From assembly GCA_016716535.1 (NCBI GenBank), contig JADJWD010000007.1, forward strand, positions 806,001 through 870,000: a stretch of DNA of 64,000 nucleotides, written 5' to 3'. Position numbers and translations under genes: made by a program. This document shows, in pieces, positions 42,571 to 52,696 of this stretch. Within the stretch, counting starts at the first letter, position 1. The number at the start of each line of letters is the position of its first letter. This stretch comes from Betaproteobacteria bacterium. GTDB lineage: Bacteria > Pseudomonadota > Gammaproteobacteria > Burkholderiales > Burkholderiaceae_C. The notes beneath the pieces were generated by a model. That model made no database searches. It was not told where the DNA came from and was given only the letters and a program-made list of their open reading frames with translations.

Positions 42571-42760
42571 GTCATTCCCTCTTGCTTGGTTGCAATGGCG
42601 GGCAGCGCCATCGACGAGGCATGAGCATGAACCGGGCCAGAGCACCTTTCTTCTAAAGAATCAACAACCTGCCTAACGGTACGTGCCCCCCGGCCTTTCG
42701 GCTTGTCAGATTCCCCGACCGTGAGATGGATCACGCCTGGTGGGAGCCGGGGTATCCGGC
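42571..42760 (-). other. Non-coding leader of the vWA PEP-CTERM gene
   Basis: A 190-base gap between prsT and the vWA gene. On the minus strand it contains GACAAGCCGAAAGGCCGGGG, where GCC and GGC close a GAAA tetraloop, followed by a G-rich run and later AAGAGGGA as a good ribosome-binding site six bases before the ATG. A structured 5' leader is possible. It does not match the core of a riboswitch class I know, and no convincing sigma-54 site was found. Confidence 0.45.
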
Positions 42761-45538
42761 TCACAGCGTGCGCATCAGCGCGGCCACCTCGCCCTGGCCC
42801 TTGAAGCTGTCGCCCAGGCGGACCAGCGCCTGGAGCTGATCGCGCGCCTCTTCACGCTTGCCGGCCTTGATCAGGTAGCGCGCCAGCGCCAGCTTGAGGT
42901 TCGGGTCCCGCGGCGAGGCTTCCACGGCCTGCTGCTGCGTCTTCACCGCCTCCAGCGGCAGCCCGGCTTCCATCTGCAGCATCGCCAGCGTGTCCAGGAT
43001 CGGCGCTCGATTGGGCAGCAGCGCGTTCGCCTTCGCCGCGATCTCCAGCGCCCCGGCCTTCTTCTGCTGGTGCATCAGCCAGGCGATGTTGTTCAGCGCG
43101 TTCGCGTTGTCCGGCTGCCGGGTCAGCACCGCGCGGTACTGCGCCTCGGCGGCGGCGAAGTCGTTGCGCTGCGTGGCCACGTCGCCGAGGTAGAAGCGGA
43201 AGACCGGGTCGTTCGGGCGCGCGCGCTCCCACTCGGCGGCTACACGATCGGCCTCGGCCGGCTTGTTGGCCGCCCGCAGCGCCACGTGCAGCTTGATCGC
43301 GGCCTCGCTCGCCGCGCCCAGTTGCAGCGCCGACCGATAGGCCGACGCGGCCGCCGCCCAGTTCTTGCGTTGCGCCTCGATGTCGCCTTCGAGCAGGTGG
43401 CCCATCGCGCCCATCGCACCCTTGGGCTCGCGTTTCTGCATCTCGCGGGCTATCGCCAGCGCGTCCTGGGGGCGCTTGTCGCGCAGCGCCAGCATCGCCA
43501 GGCCGCGCCGCGCCGCGCCGTGGTTCGGCTCGATCTCGACTGCCTTGCGCAGCGCCCGCGCGGCGCCGCCCAGGTCGCCGGAAGCCTCGTGCGCCTCGGC
43601 CAGGCGAATCTGCGGCGCTGCCGCTTTCGGCTGCAGGCCGGCGAGCTTGGAGAACGTGGAGATCGCCTGCTGCGCTTCACCGGCAAGCAACTGCGTGGCC
43701 CCCAGCGCGTCGAGGATCGCCAGGTCGTCGGGCAGCGCGGCCGCGGCTTCCTGCGCCGCGGTCAGCGCGGCGCGCCGGTCGCCGCGCGCGGCCAGGCGCG
43801 CGATCAGCGCCAGCCGGATCTCCGGGTCGCGCGGGTCGGCGCGCACCGCGTCGGCCAGATGCTGGATCGACTGCGGGCTGAGCAAGCCACCCGCCGCCGG
43901 GATGTCGGCCAGCATCATCATCACGCGGGCGCTGCCCGGCGAATGCTCGAGGTGCGCGAGCAGGCGCTTGCGCGCGAGGTCGGGCTTGCCGGCGGCCACT
44001 TCCATCGACGCCAGCGCCGCGGTGGCCGGGAAGTAAGCGCGGTCCTTGGCCAAGGCCGCCTCGAAACTGCGGCGCGCACCGGCGCCGTCGCGCTGCGCCG
44101 CCAGTACCTGGCCGCGCAGCTGATGCGGCAACGGCTGATTCGGCATCTTGGCTTCCAGGCCGTCGACGGCCTTCAGCGCGCCGCGCAGATCCTGCTTGGC
44201 GATGCGCGCGCTGATCAGCGCCAGGTCGGCGCGCGGGCTGGCATCGCCCGCGGCAACGGCTTCGAGGTCGCGCAGCGCCACATCGGCGCGCGGCCCGCCG
44301 ATCATCGACAGCGCGGCCTCGGTGCGCACCTTCGAGCTGTCGGGCGCGAGCCGCGCCGCGCGCACGAAAGCCGCATCGGCGCGCTTGGCGTCGCCGGCCA
44401 GCATGAAGGCTCGGCCCGCCAGCGCCAGGCTTTCGGCATCGGCCGTCTCGGCCTCGACGAGCGGGGCCAGCACCTGGGCGGCCTTGCCGGCCTCGCCGGC
44501 GCGCAACAGGCTTTGCGCATGGATCTGGCGCGCGAGCACTAGGCCCGGCATGACCTTCAACGCGCGGGCCGCGAACGCCTGGGCCTGGATGTCGTTGCCG
44601 AGTTGATATTCGGCCGCCGCCGCCAGCTCGAGGGCGCGCACGTTGTCCGGGTCGAGCTTCAGCAGCGCGTCGACGAGTTCGCGCGAGCGCTTGTATTGCT
44701 TGTCGACATAGGCGAACTGGGCGTCGAAGAAGGTCGTCTGCGGGTGCGCGGGCGCCATCTTCTTCAGCAAGCCGAACTGCTCGCGGGCCTCGCCCGCCTT
44801 GTGCTCGCGGAAGAGGATCGAGACGATCTCCGCCTGCGCGGCGACGGAGTTCGGGTGGGCCGCCAGCACCTTGCGGTGCGCCGCCAGCGCCCCGGCGGCG
44901 TCGTTCTTGCCGAGCCACAGCAGGTACCCGCGCGCGACGCCCGCGTGTTGGTTGTCCGGCTGCTTTGCAAGCAGCGTGTCGAGCGTGGCCAGCGCGCCGT
45001 CGACGTCGCCGGCGCCCGCCTTCAGCCGCGCCTGCACGATCAACGCCGTGGCGTGCAGCGGCTGCGACGCGAGCGCCGCGTCGATGGCCGCGTTCGCCTT
45101 CGCGAGCTCGCCTTGTTGGGCGTAGGCAGCCGCGATCCACGACTTCAAGTCCGCCTGCGCCGTGGCGTCGTCGAGCGCCGTGTTGCCGAATTGCGCGATG
45201 ACCTTCGCCGGCTGCCCGAGCAGCAGCATGGCCTGCCCAAGCGCGGGCAGCACCTGCTCGGCCTTGACGCCGAGCTCGAGCGCTTTGCGCAGCTCGACTT
45301 CGGCGGCGACCGGATCGCCGGTCTCCAGCAGCGTGCGGCCCATCAGCAGGCGCGCATCGCCCGAGTTGGCGTTCTTGCCGAGCGCGCCCTTCAACTCGAT
45401 GATCGCGGCGGCGAAGTCCCGCTTGGCGATGTAACCGCGCGCCGAGGCGATGAGTTGCTCTTCGTTCTCACCGCCGCAGCCGGGCAGCAGCCCAAGGCCC
45501 ACGCACAGGGCCGCGATCGCAACGAGTCTTTGCCGCAT
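42761..45538 (-). CDS. prsT: PEP-CTERM/XrtA system TPR-repeat lipoprotein PrsT
   Basis: A 925-residue TPR protein, the usual length for PrsT of the exosortase A/EPS system. The N-terminus is a lipoprotein signal with lipobox LLPGC. After it come about twenty degenerate 34-residue TPR units, for example ARLLMGRTLLETGDPVAAEV, ANAAIDAALASQPLHATALI, and at the end ALNNIAWLMHQQKKAGALEI. PrsT normally accompanies exosortase and polysaccharide export genes and is thought to act in export or surface display. Here it stands beside one PEP-CTERM cargo gene and no EPS genes. The ATG at 45538 directly precedes the signal sequence. Confidence 0.88.
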   Translation of the reverse strand: MRQRLVAIAALCVGLGLLPGCGGENEEQLIASARGYIAKRDFAAAIIELKGALGKNANSGDARLLMGRTLLETGDPVAAEVELRKALELGVKAEQVLPALGQAMLLLGQPAKVIAQFGNTALDDATAQADLKSWIAAAYAQQGELAKANAAIDAALASQPLHATALIVQARLKAGAGDVDGALATLDTLLAKQPDNQHAGVARGYLLWLGKNDAAGALAAHRKVLAAHPNSVAAQAEIVSILFREHKAGEAREQFGLLKKMAPAHPQTTFFDAQFAYVDKQYKRSRELVDALLKLDPDNVRALELAAAAEYQLGNDIQAQAFAARALKVMPGLVLARQIHAQSLLRAGEAGKAAQVLAPLVEAETADAESLALAGRAFMLAGDAKRADAAFVRAARLAPDSSKVRTEAALSMIGGPRADVALRDLEAVAAGDASPRADLALISARIAKQDLRGALKAVDGLEAKMPNQPLPHQLRGQVLAAQRDGAGARRSFEAALAKDRAYFPATAALASMEVAAGKPDLARKRLLAHLEHSPGSARVMMMLADIPAAGGLLSPQSIQHLADAVRADPRDPEIRLALIARLAARGDRRAALTAAQEAAAALPDDLAILDALGATQLLAGEAQQAISTFSKLAGLQPKAAAPQIRLAEAHEASGDLGGAARALRKAVEIEPNHGAARRGLAMLALRDKRPQDALAIAREMQKREPKGAMGAMGHLLEGDIEAQRKNWAAAASAYRSALQLGAASEAAIKLHVALRAANKPAEADRVAAEWERARPNDPVFRFYLGDVATQRNDFAAAEAQYRAVLTRQPDNANALNNIAWLMHQQKKAGALEIAAKANALLPNRAPILDTLAMLQMEAGLPLEAVKTQQQAVEASPRDPNLKLALARYLIKAGKREEARDQLQALVRLGDSFKGQGEVAALMRTL

Positions 45539-45717
45539 GAGACCACCTCGGAACCGGTAGGAAGCGATGGGAAGCCATCGCGCTTCCCCGTGCCATGGTC
45601 GAGTATCCGTTCGGGATCCTCGAGCGCCGGTTCGGTGGGCGGCGCGGTTGCGTGATGGAGTTGGTGGCAAGGCCGCGGCCGGCCGACTTGCATCGGCCGC
45701 CGCGCGTGCGCGTCAGA

Positions 45718-46740
45718 TCAGTCGACCTTCGCGCCCGACGCCTTCACGACGCCGGCCCACTTCTTTGTTTCGGCGTCGATCATGCGCGCGAACTCGGCCG
45801 GCGAGTTGCCGCTCGGGATCGCGCCTTGCGCGACGAGGCGCTCCTTGATCGCCGGCGCAGCAAGCGCCTTGGCCACTTCGGCCTGCACGCGGTTGATCAC
45901 GTCGGCGGGTGTGCCGGCCGGCGCGAGCAGGCCGAACCACGAACTGGCCTCGTACCCCTTGAGTGCCGCGCCACCGGCTTCGGCGACGGTGGGCAGGTCG
46001 GGCAGCGCCGACGAGCGCACGGCGCTCGTCACCGCCAGCGCCTTCAGCTTGCCGCTCTTGATGTGCGGCAGCGCCGAGGGCAGGTTGTCGAACATCACGT
46101 CCATGTTGCCGCCCATCAGGTCGATCAGCGCCGGGCCGCTGCCGCGATAGGGGATGTGGACCATGAACGTGCCGGTCATCGTCTTGAAGAGTTCACCGGC
46201 CAGGTGGATCGAGGTGCCGTTGCCCGAACTCGCCATGTTCAGCCGGCCGGGGTTGGCCTTCAGCGCCTTGACGAGGTCGGCGACGCTGTTGACGCCAAGG
46301 CGCTGCGCGCTCGCCGGGTTCATCACCAGCACGTTGGGCACACCGGCCACCAGCGTCACCGGCGCGAAGTCCTTGACGTGGTCGTACGGCATCTTCGGGT
46401 AGATCGACACGTTGATCGCGTGTGTGCCGACGGTGCCCATCAGGAAGTGGTAGCCGTCGTTGGGCGCCTTCGAGACCTCGGCGGCGCCGTTGTTGCCGCC
46501 GGCGCCAGGCTTGTTGTCGACGACGAACGGCTGGCCGAAGGCCTTCTGCAGCTCCGGCGCAATGGCGCGCGCAAGGATGTCGGTGGTGCCGCCGGCGGCG
46601 AACGGCACGACGATGCGCACCGGCTTGGCCGGCCACGCGCCCTGGGCGCGGGCAACGAGCGGCAGCGCGGTGGCGGCCACGGCCACCTGGGCGGCACCGG
46701 CGAGCCAGCGGCGGCGGTTCAGGTGCGAGCGAACGTGCAT
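45718..46740 (-). CDS. Bug-family tripartite tricarboxylate transporter solute-binding protein
   Basis: A 340-residue periplasmic binding protein of the Bug (TctC) family, greatly expanded in Burkholderiales. The signal peptide has a twin-Arg-like start (NRRRWLAGAAQVAVAATALP) and ends ARA. The conserved beta-strand motif AWPAKPVRIVVPFAAGGTTDI, then GAGGNNGAAEVSKAPNDGYH, and DVMFDNLPSALPHIKSGKL are present. The ligand is unknown and no membrane TctA/TctB genes are adjacent, the usual state for these proteins. It lies downstream of the TonB receptor gene on the same strand, 123 bases away. Confidence 0.93.
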   Translation of the reverse strand: MHVRSHLNRRRWLAGAAQVAVAATALPLVARAQGAWPAKPVRIVVPFAAGGTTDILARAIAPELQKAFGQPFVVDNKPGAGGNNGAAEVSKAPNDGYHFLMGTVGTHAINVSIYPKMPYDHVKDFAPVTLVAGVPNVLVMNPASAQRLGVNSVADLVKALKANPGRLNMASSGNGTSIHLAGELFKTMTGTFMVHIPYRGSGPALIDLMGGNMDVMFDNLPSALPHIKSGKLKALAVTSAVRSSALPDLPTVAEAGGAALKGYEASSWFGLLAPAGTPADVINRVQAEVAKALAAPAIKERLVAQGAIPSGNSPAEFARMIDAETKKWAGVVKASGAKVD

Positions 46741-46863
46741 GAGGCGTTTCTCCTGGGAAGGCAACGAGGAAAGAAGCCGGGCCGAGGGAAGGCCCGCGTC
46801 GGCGAAAAGGACGCGATGATGCCTGCAAGCGCGCGGCCCTCGGCGCGGCGCGGCCACCCACCG

Positions 46864-49305
46864 CTACAGCTTCAGCTCCAGCCGCAGCTGCCAGTTCGTC
46901 GACGTAGGCCCGGTGGTCGCCGCCGTCTCGCGCAGGTCACCGCGCAGCGCGTCGGTGTAGTCGAACTCGGTCGTGCTCGTGTAGTCGCGCGGTGCGGCGT
47001 TGTTGACGAGCAGCCGCAGGCCCACCGCCGGGCTGAGGGTCCACAGCGCGAAGACATCGACAACGCGCTTGCCGGACACGCTGACGGCGCGGTCGTCGGC
47101 GGTCTGCGTGCGGTAGCCGGGCACGAAGTTGACGTTGCCGCCCAGCGTCAGCGGCACGCTGCGCAGGCGGTAGTCGGCGCCGAGGTTGGCTGTGACCTTG
47201 GCCTGCTCGTCGAGCCGGTTGTCGGGGCCGGGCACCCCTTCGACGCGCGAGCGGTAGAAGGCGACGTTGTGGCGCAGCTCGACGCGCGGCGCGTCGGCGC
47301 CGGCGATCTGGTCGAGGCGGTACTTCGCTTCGAGTTCGAGGCCGGTGGAGGTGGCCGCGCCGACGTTGCGGATGCGCGAGACGTAGCGGTCGACGGGGCT
47401 CCACGGCACGGTCTCCAGCGCAACGACGCGGCGCATCAAATCGCGGATGCGGCGGTGGAAGACGTTGGCGCTGAGCACGCCGCCGCCATCCAGAAAACGC
47501 TCGAACGCGAGGTCGACGCCGTTGGCGACTTCGGGCCGGAGGTCGGGGTTGCCGATCGTGTCGGGCGTCGTCGGCGTGTTCGGTCCGGTCTCGGGCGCGC
47601 GCGGGTGGATCGACGGCCGCGCGATCAGGTTCTGTGTCGAGGGCGCGCGGTAGCTGCGCGTTAGCGACAGCCGCACCTGGTCGCGCTTGGCGGGGTCGGG
47701 CTTCCACAACAGGTGCACGAGCGGCGTCGTGACGCCGCTGCGGTTGGTCGGACGTTCGCCGCCGCCGGCGTCGCCGTCGGTGGTGATGCCCTCCCAGCGC
47801 AGGCCCGCGTGGAAGGCCCAGTGCGCGTCGAGATTCCACTCGTCCTGCAAATAGGCGGCCAGGCGCAGGGTCGACGCTTCGAACGTGTCGCCGAAGTCGC
47901 CGCCGATGACGCTGCCGCTGCGGTCGGTGTACAGGCGATATTCGTTGCGCTTGACGGTTTCGACTTCGACGCCGCCAACGAGGCTGTGTTCGGGGGGCGC
48001 GGGTGGTGCAGGCGGTGCAGGGCGTGCCGGCTGCCCGGGCGCGGAGGCGGGGGTGGACGCAGCCTCGGACGCAGGCGCCGTGGGCGCGGCGCCCGGCACC
48101 AGCACGCCACTGAACTTGGCCGTCAGGTTGGCCGAGCGCTCGCGCGTGCGGCCGACATCGTCGGTGCCGCGCGTGAAGACTCCGGCGAGGAACTCGTCGC
48201 GCTGCGTGTCGAACGACGAGCGCCACTGGCCGAGGTTGCCGTTGAGCTCCATGCGCACCACGGGCCCCAGGCGCTGGCGCCATTGCAGGCCGACGCCGGC
48301 GTTGGTGAAGCGGCTCGTCGTGTCGCTCGTGCCGCTGTCGTACGGCACGACGCCCGGCAGCACCGGCCCGGGCAGCGGCTCGCCGTGCGTGAAGCTGCGA
48401 TCGGTGCGCCCTTCGTTGTGGAAGACGCGCGGCGTCAGCAGCAGGTTGTCGCCGGTCTCGCCGAAGCGCCATTGCAGCCGCGAACTGAGCGCGACGCCGG
48501 TGCGCCGCTCCTCCGAGTGCACGTGGTCGATGGTGTCTTCGAGCAAGACGCCGGTGGCGCGCTCGCTGACGCGTGTCTCGGTGTCGCTGTCGGTGATGCG
48601 GTGCGGCCGGTTCACGCCGAGCAGCACGTTGTAGGTGAAGTTGTCGACGCTGTCGTTGCGCATGAAGTGCGCACCAGGCGAGACGCCGCCGTTGTCGTAG
48701 CCGACGACCACGCGCACGTCGTTCAGCCGGCGCTTGAAGCCTTCGCGCGTGACGATGTTGATCGTGCCGGCGATGGCGCGCGCGCCGGTCTCGGCGGTGG
48801 GCGCGCGCAGGATCTCGATGCGCTCGATCTGCTCGGGCGTCAGCGAGTCGAGGCTGAAGCCGGGCGGCAGCCGCTGCCCGTCGATCAGGAGCTGCGTGTA
48901 GCCGCTGCCGAGGCCCCGCATCCGCGGCGCGCCGCCGCGCCCCGGCGCGCCGGCGGTCGTGACGCCGGGCAGCCGCCGCAGCACCTCGCCGACGCTGGTG
49001 TCGCCGAACTTCTCGATCTCCTCGCGGCCGATGACGATCTTCGCCGCCGTGCTGCGGCGGCGCGCGTCACTGTCGCTGTCGCGGCCGCCGATGATCTCGA
49101 TGCGCTGGCCGGGAGTGGCGCTGGGGGCGCCGGCGGGCGCACTCGCCGCAGCGCGCGCGGGCGCCGCAGCCGACGCGGCACCTGGCGGCCCCGCGGCCGA
49201 GGCAGCCCTGGCGGGCGCCTGCTGCGCCTGCACCCGCCCTAACGGGCCAACGAAGGCCACCACGGCCAACCCAACAACACACGAGACGACCGGCAGCAAG
49301 CGCAT
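46864..49305 (-). CDS. TonB-dependent outer-membrane receptor
   Basis: An 813-residue outer-membrane beta-barrel receptor. After the signal peptide (LPVVSCVVGLAVVAFVGPLG...VQA) come a low-complexity Ala/Pro stretch and the TonB-box-like region. The plug domain follows (TSVGEVLRRLPGVTTAG, RMRGLGSGYTQLLIDGQRLP, IERIEILRAPTAETGARAIAG, INIVTREG). The barrel ends LRLELKL, close to the aromatic-ending rule though ending in Leu. RAP with TAETGARA rather than SAxYG is typical of a subgroup lacking the siderophore signature. The substrate is unknown. An internal Pro/Ala-rich loop (PARPAPPAPPAPPEH) sits in the barrel. It is divergent from the hybrid histidine kinase. Confidence 0.92.
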   Translation of the reverse strand: MRLLPVVSCVVGLAVVAFVGPLGRVQAQQAPARAASAAGPPGAASAAAPARAAASAPAGAPSATPGQRIEIIGGRDSDSDARRRSTAAKIVIGREEIEKFGDTSVGEVLRRLPGVTTAGAPGRGGAPRMRGLGSGYTQLLIDGQRLPPGFSLDSLTPEQIERIEILRAPTAETGARAIAGTINIVTREGFKRRLNDVRVVVGYDNGGVSPGAHFMRNDSVDNFTYNVLLGVNRPHRITDSDTETRVSERATGVLLEDTIDHVHSEERRTGVALSSRLQWRFGETGDNLLLTPRVFHNEGRTDRSFTHGEPLPGPVLPGVVPYDSGTSDTTSRFTNAGVGLQWRQRLGPVVRMELNGNLGQWRSSFDTQRDEFLAGVFTRGTDDVGRTRERSANLTAKFSGVLVPGAAPTAPASEAASTPASAPGQPARPAPPAPPAPPEHSLVGGVEVETVKRNEYRLYTDRSGSVIGGDFGDTFEASTLRLAAYLQDEWNLDAHWAFHAGLRWEGITTDGDAGGGERPTNRSGVTTPLVHLLWKPDPAKRDQVRLSLTRSYRAPSTQNLIARPSIHPRAPETGPNTPTTPDTIGNPDLRPEVANGVDLAFERFLDGGGVLSANVFHRRIRDLMRRVVALETVPWSPVDRYVSRIRNVGAATSTGLELEAKYRLDQIAGADAPRVELRHNVAFYRSRVEGVPGPDNRLDEQAKVTANLGADYRLRSVPLTLGGNVNFVPGYRTQTADDRAVSVSGKRVVDVFALWTLSPAVGLRLLVNNAAPRDYTSTTEFDYTDALRGDLRETAATTGPTSTNWQLRLELKL

Positions 49306-49582
49306 CGGACCATTGTCCGAGACGCCCCGGCGCCGTCCGGCCCCCGCAGCGCGGCCTTTGCCGAACTTCACGTGCCGATGCGGCATCGGCGCCACGCCCG
49401 GCGGAGTCACGCCAGGCCCGTGGGCCATGCCAAGGGCGAGGCGGGGTTCGCACCCAGGTCGGCACGTTGCCGGCGCCGGCCCGCCACGCCGGGCGGCCTC
49501 AGTTCACGTTGGCGGCAGCTGCACAACCCCGGCACACGCTCGCGCCGCGGATGGCCGCGTGATACTGCCCGCCCCCTCGACC

Positions 49583-52500
49583 ATGGACGACACCGGCCGC
49601 CTCTCCGCTGCGGCCCCCGCAGCGCCCGCCGCCCCTGCGCTGCATGCCGCCGGGGCGGCCAGCGATCCGTTGTCGGACATGCGCGGCGTCGCCGCGCACG
49701 CGCTGATGATCGCCGTCGCGCTGCTGGGCAGCGCGCTCGGCCTGGGGTCGCTGATCGAGCTGCTGACGGTGGGCAACACCGATGGCGTCGCGCTCAAGCG
49801 CGCCGTGCTCGGCGGCGCGCTCGTCGTTGCGGCGGGTGTGGCCGCGCGCTGGCGACAGCGCCACCCCGAGCCGGTGCTGCCGGGGCTGATCTACGCCGTC
49901 TTCGTCGGCATGTTCTGCAATGCCTGGTTCACGGGCCTGGGCGTGCACATGGTGACGCTGGCGGCGCTGGGCATGCTGGTGGCGGTGGCGGGGCCCGCGC
50001 TCGGCGAGCGCCGCGCGCTCGTGCTGGCGCTGGCCTATGTCGCGGGCCTCGCGGTGCTGGCGGCGGCCGAGGTGGCGGGCCACCTGCCCGGCCGCGCCGC
50101 CGAGGCGCGCATGACGCTGGCCAGCCGGCTGGTCGGGCACGTGCTCGTCGCGGTGGCGGGCATGCTGATGGCGTGGCTGCTGGCGCGGCTGTTCCATGCC
50201 GCGGTCGGGCGGGCCGAGCGCGACCACCAGCGTGTCACCGAGCTGCTCGACCTGGGCAGCGACTGGAGCTGGGAGCTCGACGCCCGCGGCCGCCCGGTCA
50301 CCGTGTCGCCCTCGTTCGAGCAGCGCACGGGCCTCGAGCGCGCCGACTTCGAGCGGCTGGACGAACCCGGCCACGTGCAGCACGTGCACGACACCCACTG
50401 GGAGGCGTTCATCCAGGCGCTGCGCGAGCGGCGCGAGTTCCGCGAGCTGCTCGTGAGCTACCGAGCGCCCGATGGCACGCCGCTGCACACGCTGCTGTCG
50501 GGCGCGCCGGTGCTGGACGCCGACGGGCACCTTGCCGGCTGGCGCGGCGTCGGCCGCAACGTCACCGCCGAGCACGAGGCGGCGCTGGCGCAGCGGCGCA
50601 CCGAGACGCTGTTGAACCGGCTGCACGAGTCCAGCCCCGACGCGATCTGCGTCGTGCGCGCCAGCGACGAGCTGATCCTGCTGGCCAACGCCGGCTTCCT
50701 GAAGTTCACCGGCCTGACCGAGCGCGACGTCGTCGGCCAGCGCATCGACGCGCTGGCGCTCTGGCCCGACCTCGAGGCGCCGCGCCGCGTGCTGCGCGAA
50801 GTGCAGCAGGGCGACGGCACGGTGCGCGACCTGCGCACGCTGGTACAGCTGCGCGACGGCAGCGCGCGCGACATGCTCGTCAGCGCCACCGGCTTCGAGT
50901 CCGAAGGCACGACGCTCGTGGTGATGACGCTGCGCGACATCACCGAAGTCGAGCGGGCGCGCCGCGAGAGTGACGCGATCCTCGACAACGCCAGCGTCGG
51001 CATCGCGCTCGTGCGCCACAACCGCATCGAGCGCGCCAACGCGGCGCTGGCGGCGATGTTCGGCTGCACGCCCGGCGCGCTGGCCGGCGAGCGCCTGAGC
51101 GCGCTGCTGCCGGTGCGGCAGCCGGGCGACGCGGCGCCGGCGCCACCGCTTACGCCCGACGCCGTAGGCCGCCCCGTTGTGACTCCCGCAGGCGGCGCCG
51201 TCGTGACTGGCGCCGGCGGCGCCCTCGTGCCGGCCGGCGGCGACGTGCTCGACCTCGAGCGCGCGATCACGCGCGCCGACGGCCGGCATGCGCTGCTTAG
51301 GCTGCGCGCGCGGCCGGTGGACACGAACCAGCCGCTGTCGGGCGGCACGATCTGGGTCGTCGAGGACATCACCGCACGCCGCGCCGACGAGCAGGCGCTG
51401 GCCCGCGCCAAGCAGGAGGCCGAAGCCGCCAGCCAGGCCAAGAGCGCCTTCCTCGCGACGATGAGCCACGAGATCCGCACGCCGCTGAACGGCGTCGTCG
51501 GCCTGGCGCGGCTGCTGCAGGACGAGCGGCTGCCCGACCAGCGCCGCGCCGAATACCTTGCGCACCTGGCCGATTCGGCCAAGCTGCTGTCGGGCATCGT
51601 CTCCAACGTGCTCGACCTGTCGAAGATCGAGTCGGGCCATCTGCAGGTCGAGAGCATCGACTTCGACCTGCACGAGGTGGTGCAGGGCACCTTCGCGGCC
51701 TTCGCCGCGCTCGGCCAGGAGCGGGGCCTGGCGATGCGCTGCCAGCTCGACGCCGGCCTGCCGCGGCGGGTGCGCGGCGACCCGGTGCGGCTGCGCCAGA
51801 TCCTCGCCAACTACCTGAGCAACGCGCTGAAGTTCACCGAGCGCGGCGAGGTGACCCTGCAGGCGCTGCCGCTGCCCGGCACGCGCGTGCGCCTGAGCGT
51901 GCGCGACAGCGGCCCGGGCGTCGACCCGGCGTTCCAGGCGCGGCTGTTCGAGCCGTTCCTGCAAGCCGACAGTTCGACGACGCGGCGCTTCGGCGGCACG
52001 GGTCTGGGCCTGTCGATCTGCCGCCAGCTCGCGCGGCTGATGGGCGGCGAGGTGGGCGTCGAGAACGGCGGCAGCGGCGGCAGCGGCGGCAACGTCGGCG
52101 CCCATTTCTGGGTCGACCTGCCGCTGCCGGCGCAAGCCGCCGCGGAACCGCCGCCCTGCCCTGACAGCGAGAGCGCCGGCGTGCGCGCGCTGGATGGCCT
52201 GCACGTGCTGGTGGCCGAGGACAACGCCGTCAACATGCTGATCGTCACCGCGATGCTCGAGCGCCTGGGCGCGACCATCTTCCAGGCGAGCGACGGCGAA
52301 ATGGCGCTCCTGATGGCGCGCGAACACGCCGGCACGCTGCACGCCGTGCTGATGGACCTGCACATGCCCGGCTGCGACGGCCTGACGGCGACGCGCGCGC
52401 TGCGCCTCGAGCCGGAGACGGCGACGCTGCCGATCTTCGCCTTCTCCGCCGCCGTGCTGGACCACGAGCGCCGCGAAGCCGAAGCCGCCGGCATGAACGC

Positions 52501-52591
52501 CTTCGTCGCCAAGCCGGTGGAAGTGGGCGAATTGCTGCGCGTGCTGGCGCCGCTGGCCGTGGCGCTGCGGGTGGAGGCGGAGGCGTCGTAG
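49583..52591 (+). CDS. Hybrid sensor histidine kinase with PAS domains and receiver
   Basis: A 1002-residue protein. The N-terminal part has about six membrane helices (for example ALMIAVALLGSALGLGSLIE, LVAVAGMLMAWLLARLF). Two or three PAS domains follow (LLDLGSDWSWELDARGRPV; ESSPDAICVVRASDELIL; ILDNASVGIALVRHNRI). The HisKA box FLATMSHEIRTPLNG lies at about residue 628. The ATPase domain has the N box ILANYLSNALKFTERG, G1 DSGPGVD and G2 GGTGLGLSICRQL. A C-terminal receiver has VLVAEDNAVNMLIV and the acceptor Asp in AVLMDLHMPG at about residue 924. No partner regulator is adjacent. It may control the divergent TonB receptor, by position only. Confidence 0.93.
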   Translation: MDDTGRLSAAAPAAPAAPALHAAGAASDPLSDMRGVAAHALMIAVALLGSALGLGSLIELLTVGNTDGVALKRAVLGGALVVAAGVAARWRQRHPEPVLPGLIYAVFVGMFCNAWFTGLGVHMVTLAALGMLVAVAGPALGERRALVLALAYVAGLAVLAAAEVAGHLPGRAAEARMTLASRLVGHVLVAVAGMLMAWLLARLFHAAVGRAERDHQRVTELLDLGSDWSWELDARGRPVTVSPSFEQRTGLERADFERLDEPGHVQHVHDTHWEAFIQALRERREFRELLVSYRAPDGTPLHTLLSGAPVLDADGHLAGWRGVGRNVTAEHEAALAQRRTETLLNRLHESSPDAICVVRASDELILLANAGFLKFTGLTERDVVGQRIDALALWPDLEAPRRVLREVQQGDGTVRDLRTLVQLRDGSARDMLVSATGFESEGTTLVVMTLRDITEVERARRESDAILDNASVGIALVRHNRIERANAALAAMFGCTPGALAGERLSALLPVRQPGDAAPAPPLTPDAVGRPVVTPAGGAVVTGAGGALVPAGGDVLDLERAITRADGRHALLRLRARPVDTNQPLSGGTIWVVEDITARRADEQALARAKQEAEAASQAKSAFLATMSHEIRTPLNGVVGLARLLQDERLPDQRRAEYLAHLADSAKLLSGIVSNVLDLSKIESGHLQVESIDFDLHEVVQGTFAAFAALGQERGLAMRCQLDAGLPRRVRGDPVRLRQILANYLSNALKFTERGEVTLQALPLPGTRVRLSVRDSGPGVDPAFQARLFEPFLQADSSTTRRFGGTGLGLSICRQLARLMGGEVGVENGGSGGSGGNVGAHFWVDLPLPAQAAAEPPPCPDSESAGVRALDGLHVLVAEDNAVNMLIVTAMLERLGATIFQASDGEMALLMAREHAGTLHAVLMDLHMPGCDGLTATRALRLEPETATLPIFAFSAAVLDHERREAEAAGMNAFVAKPVEVGELLRVLAPLAVALRVEAEAS

Positions 52592-52696
52592 CGTTCGCGG
52601 GTGGACGCCCGTGTTCTGCTGCACAGGATCGTGGCGGGATCGGGCCGACGCGGCATCCACGGTGGCATGCGACCGTCGCATGCCGAGGCCGTGCCA

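Noticed and set aside
42660..42740. Sigma-54 promoter or c-di-GMP riboswitch before the vWA PEP-CTERM gene
   Set aside because: GGGCACGTACCGTTA lacks the -12 GC at the right distance for sigma-54, and the hairpin region lacks the conserved GEMM core.
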